Part shown: positions 56,306 through 64,000 of the stretch, piece by piece
Layout of the letters: the number at the start of each line of letters is the position of its first letter
Position numbering within the stretch: position 1 is the first letter of the stretch
Assembly: GCA_039908345.1 (NCBI GenBank)
Contig: JAMOBD010000002.1
Span: forward strand, 62,001-126,000
DNA: 64,000 nucleotides
Direction of reading: 5' to 3'
Source: Magnetospirillum sp. WYHS-4
Lineage (GTDB): Bacteria > Pseudomonadota > Alphaproteobacteria > Rhodospirillales > GLO-3
Notes under the pieces: model-generated
Told to the model about the DNA's origin: nothing
Databases searched by the model: none
Seen by the model: the letters and a program-made list of their open reading frames with translations, nothing else
Position numbers and translations under genes: made by a program

Positions 56306-56914
56306 TCAGCTCCCGAACTTGCGCTTCTCGATCTCGGCCGCCTTGGCCAAGATCTTCTGCAGGCCGCCCTTATCCTTGATGGAATGGGGCGGAGCGAACA
56401 ACGCCATGCGGCCCGCCTTTATCATGGACAGCGCGATCTTCTGGTTGGCCAGCGCCTTCTTGATGCCGCCACCCAGGCCGTAGGAGAAGTAGAACTTGGC
56501 GGTGAAGAGGCGTTCGTCGGTGCGGCCGAACTTGGCGGCCGTCCACCAGAAGGCCTTGCCGAACTTCGCGTTGTCGGTGCTGTCGGCCTCCTGGTAGCCC
56601 TGTTCGATGGCGTAGGTGAGCAGGCCGTGCAGGATGTACTTGACCGGCACCTTGCGGGGGCAGCGGACCACGCAGTTGTAGCAGGAGACGCAGTTCCACA
56701 GGGTGGTGGACTTGAGCACCTCCTCCTTCATGCCGGCGCGCACCATCATGAAGGTCTTGCGCGGGCCGTTGTCCATGTTGGTGCCGATCGGGCAGGAGCC
56801 CGAGCAGACGCCGCACTGCATGCACATGTTCATGCGGTCGCCGCCGTCGATGTTGTCGCGCACCCAGCGGGCGAACGACAGGTCGTACTTGCGGGTCGGG
56901 GTCGGAGCGTTCAT
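56306..56914 (-). CDS. HdrC-like iron-sulfur protein (Qmo partner)
   Basis: A 202-residue protein with two [4Fe-4S] motifs, CMQCGVCSGSCPIG and CVSCYNCVVRCPRKVP, as in HdrC. It lacks the membrane-anchoring helices of QmoC. It starts three bases after the qmoB stop and ends three bases before hdrB. It likely passes electrons between the QmoAB flavoproteins and HdrB. Confidence 0.93.
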   Translation of the reverse strand: MNAPTPTRKYDLSFARWVRDNIDGGDRMNMCMQCGVCSGSCPIGTNMDNGPRKTFMMVRAGMKEEVLKSTTLWNCVSCYNCVVRCPRKVPVKYILHGLLTYAIEQGYQEADSTDNAKFGKAFWWTAAKFGRTDERLFTAKFYFSYGLGGGIKKALANQKIALSMIKAGRMALFAPPHSIKDKGGLQKILAKAAEIEKRKFGS

Positions 56915-56917
56915 GGC

Positions 56918-59197
56918 TTAGAATCCCTTGAACGGGTTGAGACCGACTTTGAGGATCTGGGCCGTCAGATCGTCGATCATCTTGCCCACGGCGGCGGAGT
57001 CGGCGATGGAGACTTCCATGCTGGTGACGCGCTCCTTTTCCAGCATCATGCTCTTCAGCGTTTCCTCGACCTTGCCCATGCGCTCCTTGGCGAGCGCCGA
57101 TCCCTTGACGAAGTGGCACTGGTAGTCGTCGCCCGACTTGCAGCCCATCAGGATCACGCCGTCGTAGCCGACGGACAAGGCGTCCGAAATGCAGAGCATA
57201 CTCACCGACCCCAGGCAGCGCACCGGGATGGTACGCACGTGGGCGCTCCATTCGGTGCGATGGATGCCGGCCATGTCGAGCGCCGGATAGGCGTCGTTCA
57301 TGCAGGCCAGGATCAGGATACGCGGCTTGCCCGAGAACTCGTCGGGGATCTTCACCGACTTCGCCATCGCGACCAGCATCTCGACCGAGTAATTGTCGAA
57401 GCTGATGGCGCGGACCGGACAGGCGCCCATGCAGGTGCCGCAACGGCGGCAGCGCGAGGGGTTGATGGACGGGAAGTCCTTCTCGTCCTCGTCGATGGCG
57501 CCGAACGGGCATTCCACCGTGCAGCGGCGGCACTTGGTGCAGATGTTGAAGTTGAACTTCGGATACGACAGGTCGCCCGAGCGCGGATGCACGGCGCGGC
57601 CGAGCTTCACGCTGTGGATGACCTGGATCGCCTTCATGGCGGCGCCCGCCGCGTCCTTGGCGGCTTCTTCCATGTCCATGGGACGGCGCAGCGGGCCGCA
57701 GGCGTAGATGCCGGTGCGGCGCGTCTCGTAGGGGAAGCAGATGTAATGGCTGTCCGAGAAGCCGTCGGCCAGCATCGGGATGTGCGGCCCTTGGCGGTAC
57801 TGCAGGTTCAGCACCGGCAGGCCTTCCGCGACGCCCACGTCCTTGGTCTGGCAGGGCGAGGGCGCGGCGACGCCGTCCTTGTAGCCGGCCACCGCGAAGG
57901 GCGCGACGGGATTGATGTCGCTCTTGCCCAGCACCAGCTTTTCGTCCGGCAGTTCCGGCGTGGCGGAACCGGGCACCGTGGAGTTGGGCACCATGCCGGT
58001 GGCGAGCACCACCATGTCGATGCCTTCCAGCGGAATGTCGTTGCCCAGCAGGTCGTCGTGATAGGTGACCTTGAGGCTGCCGTCGACGGACGCCACCTTG
58101 CCTTTGACGAAGACCACGCCCTTTTCCTGAGCGGAACGGTAGAATTCTTCCGTCACGCCGGGGGTGCGCAGTTCCTCGTAGATGACCGTGCACATGGCCT
58201 CGGGGTCGGCTTCGATCATCTGGAGCGCCTGCTTGATCGATGCCGCGCAGCAGACCGACGAGCAATAAGGCAGGTGATCAGGATCGCGCGAACCGGCGCA
58301 CTGGACGAAGGCCACCGTCTTGGGCGCCTTGCCGTCCGACTTGCGCTTGACGCCGCCGTTGGCCAGCATGGCTTCCAGTTCGACGCCGGTCACCACGTCG
58401 GGCGAAGCGCCGTAGCCCAGATGACCCAGCTTGCCGGCATCGTAGGGCCGCCAGCCGGTGGCCACGACGATGGCGCCCACCGTCTCGGTGGAACCGTCCG
58501 ACAGATCGACCGCGAACTTGCCCGGCATGCCCGCGGTCTTGGCGACCGTGGTGCCCAGCTTGACGCGAATGTTGGCGTTCTTTTCGACCTTGCCCATCAG
58601 CTCCTTGACCGGGTTGGTCTCGGGCCAGCGGTAGGGCGGGCGGGCCGGGACGACCTTCACCCAGTCGCGGGTGCTGCCGCCCAGCTTGTCTTGCTGTTCG
58701 ACCAGGATCACCGGATGGCCGGCGCGGGCCGCCTCGTTGGCCGCGGTCAGGCCGACATAGCCGCCGCCGACCACCAGCACGGTCTCGGAATAATCGCCCG
58801 AGATCCAGGCTTCCGGGTTCTGGGTCTTCTGGGTCTCGACGATGGACATGCGGAGGTAGTCCTCCGCCAAGGACTGGGTGTCCTCGTCCTGGGGCTTGTG
58901 GCTCCACACCACCTGTTCGCGCAGGTTGGCGCGCACCGTGTGGATGCCGTCGAACCAGAAGCGGTCCGTCATCACGCGGGACGAACAGGCGGCGACCACC
59001 ACCTTGTTCACGTTGCCAGCGGCGATGTCGTCCGCCACCAGCTTGACGCCCTCGTCGCTACACAGGGTGCCGTGGGTCTTGCAGACCGGCACCTTGTATT
59101 CGCCGGTCGCCACCTTCTCCAGATTGCCGACGTTCAGCGACTCGCCGATGCTGCAGCCGCTGCAGATGTAAACGCCGATCTTGCTCTCAGCCGTCAT
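56918..59197 (-). CDS. qmoB: Quinone-interacting oxidoreductase subunit QmoB
   Basis: A 759-residue protein of HdrA type plus an MvhD-like C-terminus. An N-terminal Cys pair region (GVYICSGCSIGES) is followed by an FAD-binding fold (TVLVVGGGYVGLTAANEAAR), two ferredoxin motifs CTKCRRCTVECPFGA and CRRCGTCMGACPVRA, then the MvhD domain (LACMNDAYPALDM, VRCLGSVSML, GCKSGDDYQCHF). In sulfate reducers and some sulfur oxidisers Qmo links the quinone pool to APS reductase. Start ATG 59197 with GAGG upstream; 31 bases after qmoA. Confidence 0.93.
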   Translation of the reverse strand: MTAESKIGVYICSGCSIGESLNVGNLEKVATGEYKVPVCKTHGTLCSDEGVKLVADDIAAGNVNKVVVAACSSRVMTDRFWFDGIHTVRANLREQVVWSHKPQDEDTQSLAEDYLRMSIVETQKTQNPEAWISGDYSETVLVVGGGYVGLTAANEAARAGHPVILVEQQDKLGGSTRDWVKVVPARPPYRWPETNPVKELMGKVEKNANIRVKLGTTVAKTAGMPGKFAVDLSDGSTETVGAIVVATGWRPYDAGKLGHLGYGASPDVVTGVELEAMLANGGVKRKSDGKAPKTVAFVQCAGSRDPDHLPYCSSVCCAASIKQALQMIEADPEAMCTVIYEELRTPGVTEEFYRSAQEKGVVFVKGKVASVDGSLKVTYHDDLLGNDIPLEGIDMVVLATGMVPNSTVPGSATPELPDEKLVLGKSDINPVAPFAVAGYKDGVAAPSPCQTKDVGVAEGLPVLNLQYRQGPHIPMLADGFSDSHYICFPYETRRTGIYACGPLRRPMDMEEAAKDAAGAAMKAIQVIHSVKLGRAVHPRSGDLSYPKFNFNICTKCRRCTVECPFGAIDEDEKDFPSINPSRCRRCGTCMGACPVRAISFDNYSVEMLVAMAKSVKIPDEFSGKPRILILACMNDAYPALDMAGIHRTEWSAHVRTIPVRCLGSVSMLCISDALSVGYDGVILMGCKSGDDYQCHFVKGSALAKERMGKVEETLKSMMLEKERVTSMEVSIADSAAVGKMIDDLTAQILKVGLNPFKGF

Positions 59198-59228
59198 GGT
59201 CCTCGATCCTTTCGATCCGGCGTTACGA

Positions 59229-60506
59229 TCAGCGAGCCCGGCCGCCAACGGCCTGGATGGCCTTGAGCGCCGCGGCGGTCGCCGACTGCACCGACATGGA
59301 AACGTCCAGCGGGCCCGAGGCCACGCCGCAGCTGATCATGCCGTTATCCTCGTCGGCTTCCTCGGGGACGATGAATCCATAATCGTCCTGAGTCAGCTTG
59401 ACGGGGGGAGCGTAACCGGCCGTGGAGGATTCCATGCCCACAGCCAACACCACCAGATCGTAGGGTTCGGCATAAAGCTCGCGGGTGATGGTATTCTCGC
59501 CCTTGACCACCGGGTTGTCGCCCTCGCCCGCCACGATGGCGGCCGGCTTGGACTTGACGAAGTTGACCTGGGGATCGTTCTTCAGGCGGCGATAGAAAGC
59601 CTCCAGCTTATCGTGGGCCCGGATGTCGATGTAGTACATGTCCACCGTCGAGTCCGCGTACTGCTGGCGAACGTAGGAGGCATGCTTCATCGAGGCCAGG
59701 CAGCAAATGCGCGAGCAGTAGGCCAGATGGTTCATGTCGCGCGAGCCGGCGCACTGGATCAGCGCCACCTTCTTGGCTTCCTTGCCGTCGGAGGGCCGGA
59801 CGATCCTGCCGTGGGTCGGGCCGTCGTGGGAGGCCATGCGCTCCATCTCGACGTTGGTCACCACGTTGGCCTGGGTGTCGTAGTGGTAGGAGGTCAGCTT
59901 CTTGGCGTCGTAGGGACGCCAGCCGGTCGCCCAGACGATGGCGCCGACGTTCAGATCGAAGGTGGCTTCCTTCTCGTCCAGGTCGACGGCGCCCACCTTG
60001 CAGGCGTCCTTCATCTTCTGGCCTTCCGGCGTGCCGGCGACGCTGGCGTCGATCACGTAGCGCATGGGGAAGGCCATTTCATGGGGCAGGTAAGCCGCCT
60101 TGACCTTGTCCATGTCGTAGTTGAACGGGTTGGGAATCTCGCTTTCCGCCACCTTGGCGCAGTCGCCGCATGCCGTGCACTTCGAATTGACGAAGCGCGG
60201 CTGGGTCCTGACCGTGACCTTGTAATCGCCGCGCCCGCCTTCGACGGCGGCCACGGTGGCCATGGTCATCACCCGCAGGTTGCGGGCCTTCTTGATGCGC
60301 TGGTAGTTGATTTCCAAGCCGCAGGTCGGATGGCACAGCTTGGGGAAATAGCGGTTGAGCTGCGCGACGCGCCCGCCCAGGGTGGCGCTGCTCTCCAGCA
60401 GGATGACGTCGTATCCCGCCTCGGCCGCTTCGATGGCTGCGCTGACGCCGGAAATACCGCCGCCAACCACCAGAATCGTCTGGCTGCTAGGCCCTCCGTT
60501 CGACAT
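59229..60506 (-). CDS. qmoA: Quinone-interacting oxidoreductase subunit QmoA
   Basis: A 425-residue HdrA-like flavoprotein. The FAD motif TILVVGGGISGVSAAIEAAE is at residues 10-29; the HPTCGLEINYQRIKKARN stretch typical of HdrA/QmoA follows, then a short Cys pair CTACGDCAKV and QCAGSRDMNHLAYCSRICCL. In place of full ferredoxin motifs QmoA has this reduced set. First gene of the four-gene unit. aprBA are not in the window, so its partner must be elsewhere. Confidence 0.93.
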   Translation of the reverse strand: MSNGGPSSQTILVVGGGISGVSAAIEAAEAGYDVILLESSATLGGRVAQLNRYFPKLCHPTCGLEINYQRIKKARNLRVMTMATVAAVEGGRGDYKVTVRTQPRFVNSKCTACGDCAKVAESEIPNPFNYDMDKVKAAYLPHEMAFPMRYVIDASVAGTPEGQKMKDACKVGAVDLDEKEATFDLNVGAIVWATGWRPYDAKKLTSYHYDTQANVVTNVEMERMASHDGPTHGRIVRPSDGKEAKKVALIQCAGSRDMNHLAYCSRICCLASMKHASYVRQQYADSTVDMYYIDIRAHDKLEAFYRRLKNDPQVNFVKSKPAAIVAGEGDNPVVKGENTITRELYAEPYDLVVLAVGMESSTAGYAPPVKLTQDDYGFIVPEEADEDNGMISCGVASGPLDVSMSVQSATAAALKAIQAVGGRAR

Positions 60507-60620
60507 GGTACCTCACCAATCTGTCATGGGTCACGGAATCCGGGGTTCCGTTTGAGGCCGCAGTCTTAGCACAGCCAGGGTATATTAGAAAAATAGAATT
60601 TTTCGTAGGGTTATTGTGCG

Positions 60621-60637
60621 GCGCAACAAAGTTGCGC
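60621..60637 (-). promoter_or_regulatory. Palindrome upstream of qmoA
   Basis: GCGCAAC-AAA-GTTGCGC is a perfect seven-base inverted repeat with a three-base centre, about 115 bases upstream of qmoA. Between it and qmoA lies an AT-rich block with a possible -10 sequence TAATAT (minus strand, about 60582-60587). A regulator site for the qmo operon is plausible; no -35 match is seen. Confidence 0.45.
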
Positions 60638-60721
60638 GGCGGCGCAAGATCGACATTTTCGCCACGCGCGGCGGAAACCTGTCGCCGACGGCCCCCAGCC
60701 CCGGCGCGGATAAGCGGATGA

Positions 60722-63088
60722 ATGATATATAGTCTCGTCATGTACATTCTTATCGTCCTCGTCCTCGGTTTCCTGTCGGCGGCCTCCCAAGCCCTCGGCT
60801 CGGACTCCTGCGGCCCGACCCGAGAGGCGCTGGCGACTGTCTTTCCCTCCGGCCCCCTGCCGGCAGCGGCAGACGACTTGGCGCTGGTCTACCGCGCCGC
60901 GAAGGGGCTGGGGATTCCCGCGGCGGCCGGACGACGGGAAGACAGCCCGCAACGCCGATGGCGGAACGAATCGACGGCCCTGGGCCAGTCCATCCCCGAA
61001 GGAGTCTATTACGGCGACTGCAAGTTCGACTACGCCCTGGAGGTTCTGGCCGAGCGCAAGCGGCGCCTGGGCCCGGACCATCCCTACCTGGAAATCTGGC
61101 TGCGCAACCAGCATGCGGTCTTCGAATCCTGCCGGCTCTGGGGCGGCGACGAGGAGGCGGAGATCGAGCCGGCCTCCGGCTACGGCGCAGAGGTCGACGC
61201 CCTTGCCAAGGCCGACCGCGCCTACCAGGAAGCCTCCCGCTCCTATTACCTCGGCGAGGAAGGGGTACGCCCCGCCTTCGCCGCCATCGCCGCGGACCGC
61301 AAGTCGCCGCATCGCCCGGCAGCCGCTTACATGGTAGCCTTGCTCCGCCTCATGGAAGCCCTGGAAAGCTCGGACCGAGTGGCCAAGGTAAAGCCGGTCA
61401 TGGCAGCGGTCGACCGCATCCTGGCCGACCGCAGCCTGGCACCGGTCCATCGCATCGCCCGCCAACTCTACGACATCATGGCCTGGTGGCTGCGCAAGCC
61501 CGACCTGCTGGAAGAACAGTTGGCCGAGATCGCCCACGTGCTGACCCTGCCGGCCGACGCCATCGATGGAGAGGCCGGTCTTGCCAAGTCCTTCGCCGCT
61601 GCACGCGAGGACCTGACTTGGTTTCTGCCCCTGCTGGGCGGCGGCGGCCCCCATGCGGCGGTCCTGGAGAAGTCGGCCGTCGAAGTTCCCTTCCTGCAAT
61701 GGCTTCGACTGCGCCGCCAAGCCCAGGCCCGCGAGACCGTCTCTGACTGGCTTGCCCCGCGGGGCGACGGCCAGGACGAAGCCTTGATCGCCGAATCCCT
61801 GTCCCGCTTCGACGGGGGCGAGGGGCTTCCCTGGGCCACGGCGGCCCTGGCCTTCATGGGCCCCAGCCATCCCCGCACCGCCAGCCTCCTGGCCTTGGCG
61901 GAAGAACAGCACCGCAAGGCCGTCACCTGCCGCCTGACCCTGCCCGAGGCAGCCGATCATCCGCTGCTTCTCTTGCACGCCGTGCGCCTGCTCGCCCTCG
62001 GAGGCGATCCCGAGAGCGCCGTGACATGGATCGAAGAGGAAGCGGAAAGGGCACCGCCCTTGTTGTCCGAATGGGCGGCCAGACGTCTGCTGCAGTGGTC
62101 CATCGCCCGCGGGCGGCTCGATCTCGCCCGCCGATTGGCCGTCCTGCCGGTCTTGCGCCACGAGACGGCGCTCCGCCAACTGGTGGCCCGCGACCTGGGA
62201 GAATTTTTGGCGGCGGAAAATCCGAATGTGCTTTCGCCTGGCGCGATCGCGGTGCTCAACCGCCTGCCGGTCGCCCGCTTGGCCGAAGCGGCGGCATCGC
62301 CTAGCCTGCCCGTCCGTCATCGCGCCGCCATCGCCCGCATGGCCTGGACCCGCGCCTTCGTATTGCGAGGCGTGGATGCCGCCATCAAGCTATCGCCGCT
62401 GATCGCCCAGACCGACCAGCGCCTTGCCTACCGGCTGTCTAAGATCAAGGAAGGCTGGACGCTACGCCACCGCGAGAACCGCGCCCTGCTGTTCCTGTTG
62501 CGCACCCCCCGCATGGGATTGCGCTTGGCGGGCGGGCTTTGGTCGCCCTACGGCCAGGCACGGGAACTGAGGGCCGAGGCCATCGACCACTTCAATCCCA
62601 GCGACAACAACTGGTGGTGCCCGGTAGAGCCGGATCGGGAAGCGCGCCTGATCGTCCGGAACCTATACGACCGACCGGTCGGTATACCGCAAGGAGACCT
62701 CTCGCTCACGGATATCCGTGAACGCACTCTCGCCGAACATCCGGTTCTGCGGCTTGTCGACGAAAGTGAATTGGCGGCCCTAGCCCTGGTTCCCGGCGGC
62801 CCCCAATTCCTGTCCGAAAGGACGGTGGCCTGGGCCAAGTCCAGCAACCTGCTGTCACGACTGCTGGGGCAGGACAAGGGCCTGGCCGAAGCCCTGGCCC
62901 TAGCCGTCCAGTCGACCCGCCACGGCTGCCAGCGGGCAGGGGGACACGGAACCTATTCCCGCGCCGCATTCCAGGAACTGCACAAGCGCTTCCCCGGCTC
63001 CTCGTTTGCCGAGGAGACCCCCTACTGGTTCGACTGCACCCACTTCCGCCTTGGCTGCGCCGGCCCCTATTCCTTGCCCTTACCCTGA
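60722..63088 (+). CDS. Large exported protein of unknown function
   Basis: A 788-residue product beginning with a signal peptide or anchor (MYILIVLVLGFLSAASQALG after a short leader). The rest is helix-rich with repeated Ala/Leu pairs (e.g. AAYMVALLRLMEALESS, LRRQAQARETVSDWLAPRGD), suggesting TPR- or HEAT-like solenoid packing, but I recognise no family. The C-terminal 200 residues (ARELRAEAIDHFNPSDNNWW) look like a distinct region, and RHGCQRAGGHGTYSRAAFQELHK at the end resembles a compact Cys-containing end domain. Start ATG 60722; ATG 60740 possible. It converges on the next gene by 22 overlapping bases. Confidence 0.75.
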   Translation: MIYSLVMYILIVLVLGFLSAASQALGSDSCGPTREALATVFPSGPLPAAADDLALVYRAAKGLGIPAAAGRREDSPQRRWRNESTALGQSIPEGVYYGDCKFDYALEVLAERKRRLGPDHPYLEIWLRNQHAVFESCRLWGGDEEAEIEPASGYGAEVDALAKADRAYQEASRSYYLGEEGVRPAFAAIAADRKSPHRPAAAYMVALLRLMEALESSDRVAKVKPVMAAVDRILADRSLAPVHRIARQLYDIMAWWLRKPDLLEEQLAEIAHVLTLPADAIDGEAGLAKSFAAAREDLTWFLPLLGGGGPHAAVLEKSAVEVPFLQWLRLRRQAQARETVSDWLAPRGDGQDEALIAESLSRFDGGEGLPWATAALAFMGPSHPRTASLLALAEEQHRKAVTCRLTLPEAADHPLLLLHAVRLLALGGDPESAVTWIEEEAERAPPLLSEWAARRLLQWSIARGRLDLARRLAVLPVLRHETALRQLVARDLGEFLAAENPNVLSPGAIAVLNRLPVARLAEAAASPSLPVRHRAAIARMAWTRAFVLRGVDAAIKLSPLIAQTDQRLAYRLSKIKEGWTLRHRENRALLFLLRTPRMGLRLAGGLWSPYGQARELRAEAIDHFNPSDNNWWCPVEPDREARLIVRNLYDRPVGIPQGDLSLTDIRERTLAEHPVLRLVDESELAALALVPGGPQFLSERTVAWAKSSNLLSRLLGQDKGLAEALALAVQSTRHGCQRAGGHGTYSRAAFQELHKRFPGSSFAEETPYWFDCTHFRLGCAGPYSLPLP

Positions 63089-63897
63089 TCGGTCATCAGC
63101 CCGCCCAATTCCAGAAGCAGGCTGGTGGCGTGCCAGTGGGCGGGGCAACCGGGGGCGTCGAGCAGGCACAGGCCGCCGTCGGGCCGGGCGCGGGACAGAA
63201 CGTGAGCGGCGTGGCCGTCCCACTGGGCAGCCGCCACACCCATCCAGCGCAAAAAGACCAGGGCCTCGGCCAGTTCGTCCAACATGCCGGCCCGCCTCAG
63301 GTGGGGCAGTCCCCATTCGAGGTGGGCTTGGCCGCGCCGCACCGCCACCGGCGGTCCCTGGCAATGAAACAGCGCCAAAGTGGCATGGGAAGTCAGGTAG
63401 AAATTGCTGCGCCCATCGGCTTCGGCGAAGCTGCCGTCGGGACGCTGGCCGGCGGCCAGTCGCGCCACGTCGCGCGGATCGGCCTTCCCCGAACCGCCGA
63501 AGCGGCAATCGAACAACAAGCCGCCCGCCAAATCGAACAGGCTGGTGGCACGGCGGCAGCCGGCGAAGCGCGCCGCCGCCGCCCGGGAATCCAGCTTGCG
63601 GCCGCTGCCCGCCAGGAAGCCGGCGATCAGGAGGTAATCCGCCAGATCGCCGCAGGCCAGCCTTTCCGGGTCCTGGCGGCGAAGGAAAACGGCCGCCTTG
63701 TCGAGCGCACTCGACCTGGGATAGCGGGTCGCCAGGGGAAAGGACAGGGAAGCCACCTTGTTGAGATCGGGCCGTTCGGCCGTCAATTCGGCCCGCAGGG
63801 CCGATTCTGCCCAGGCCCAGGTCCGCCCGGCGGAGTCGCCGGCGTCCGCCCCTCCCGCCGATAGAAGAAGGACCGCCGTCACTCGGAACAGTCTCAT
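63067..63897 (-). CDS. Exported alpha/alpha-toroid-like hypothetical protein
   Basis: A 276-residue protein with an N-terminal signal peptide (RLFRVTAVLLLSAGGADAG). The body has repeats resembling prenyltransferase/terpenoid-cyclase toroids (LAAGQRPDGSF in DVARLAAGQRPDGSFAEADG and SRARPDGGLCLL, plus SNFYLTSHATLALFHC), so a toroid fold is possible. I do not recognise the family. Start ATG 63897; an earlier ATG at 63945 gives a longer, less hydrophobic leader. It overlaps the 788-residue gene tail-to-tail. Confidence 0.65.
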   Translation of the reverse strand: MRLFRVTAVLLLSAGGADAGDSAGRTWAWAESALRAELTAERPDLNKVASLSFPLATRYPRSSALDKAAVFLRRQDPERLACGDLADYLLIAGFLAGSGRKLDSRAAAARFAGCRRATSLFDLAGGLLFDCRFGGSGKADPRDVARLAAGQRPDGSFAEADGRSNFYLTSHATLALFHCQGPPVAVRRGQAHLEWGLPHLRRAGMLDELAEALVFLRWMGVAAAQWDGHAAHVLSRARPDGGLCLLDAPGCPAHWHATSLLLELGGLMTDQGKGKE

Positions 63898-64000
63898 GCC
63901 CGCTTCTCCCCCGGCCCCTGTGACGGCCGTCGTTGCGCCGGCCAACAGATTATCAAATCTTGGGAAAAAGCGTGTTATAAGATTTTCCCCTCGACGGGAA

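Noticed and set aside
55301-59266. A plus-strand frame of over 1300 codons opposite the qmo/hdr genes
   Set aside because: Low-complexity shadow translation; the opposite strand encodes recognisable QmoB, HdrC and HdrB with cluster motifs.

Overview
The window looks like chromosome from a GC-rich alphaproteobacterium, most likely of the Rhodospirillales (Magnetospirillum-like). This rests on the alphaproteobacterial order rpsB-tsf-pyrH-frr-uppS-cdsA-dxr-rseP-bamA-skp, the xseB-ispA-dxs-tlyA block, an NDUFS4-type complex I subunit, and strong third-position G/C. The genus is an inference, because there is no rRNA here. I see no insertion sequence, prophage, CRISPR array or plasmid gene; one tRNA gene (Arg, TCT) is present.

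Layout. 1-9700 (minus strand): translation, isoprenoid, phospholipid and outer-membrane assembly operon, with a good promoter in front of rpsB. 9726-12308 (plus): an ankyrin protein, then an AAA ATPase overlapping a TOPRIM/DUF4276-like gene, a candidate defence module. 12305-18400: PolB-type exonuclease, ybaB-recR, rhodanese, EamA transporter, DUF815 ATPase, TPR protein, DUF192 protein. 18741-24084: MFS transporter, PfkB kinase coupled to an FKBP(SlyD-like)-methyltransferase fusion, a possible small RNA, and two divergent solute-binding proteins without permeases. 24288-31726: xseB-ispA-dxs, a small XRE regulator, tlyA, fabI-aroC, a histone-deacetylase-like hydrolase. 31972-39216: SqrR/BigR-like persulfide sensor, def-fmt, metG, an Ala/Lys-rich coiled-coil protein, holB coupled to a GH1 beta-glucosidase, arfB. 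39296-42915: a compact operon of radical SAM/SPASM enzyme, Tat-type Pal/OmpA protein and WD40 protein. 42942-44840: a PAS histidine kinase broken by three internal losses. 44981-50015: tRNA-Arg, NDUFS4-like gene, two very small membrane proteins, creA, yajC-secD-secF and an Mth938-domain gene. 50055-55241: PAS histidine kinase, dnaE, a lipoprotein. 55400-60506: qmoA-qmoB-hdrC-hdrB, an electron-transfer complex of dissimilatory sulfur metabolism. 60722-63897: two convergent exported proteins of unknown function.

How it fits together. Most genes are housekeeping: the envelope set (bamA, rseP, skp, uppS, cdsA, secDF-yajC) and the isoprenoid set (dxs, dxr, ispA, uppS) form a coherent core. A sulfur theme recurs in the Qmo/Hdr complex, a rhodanese and a persulfide-type ArsR sensor, although aprBA, sat and dsr are not in view. 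The most unusual pieces are the rSAM-Pal-WD40 operon, the ATPase/TOPRIM pair and the FKBP-methyltransferase fusion.
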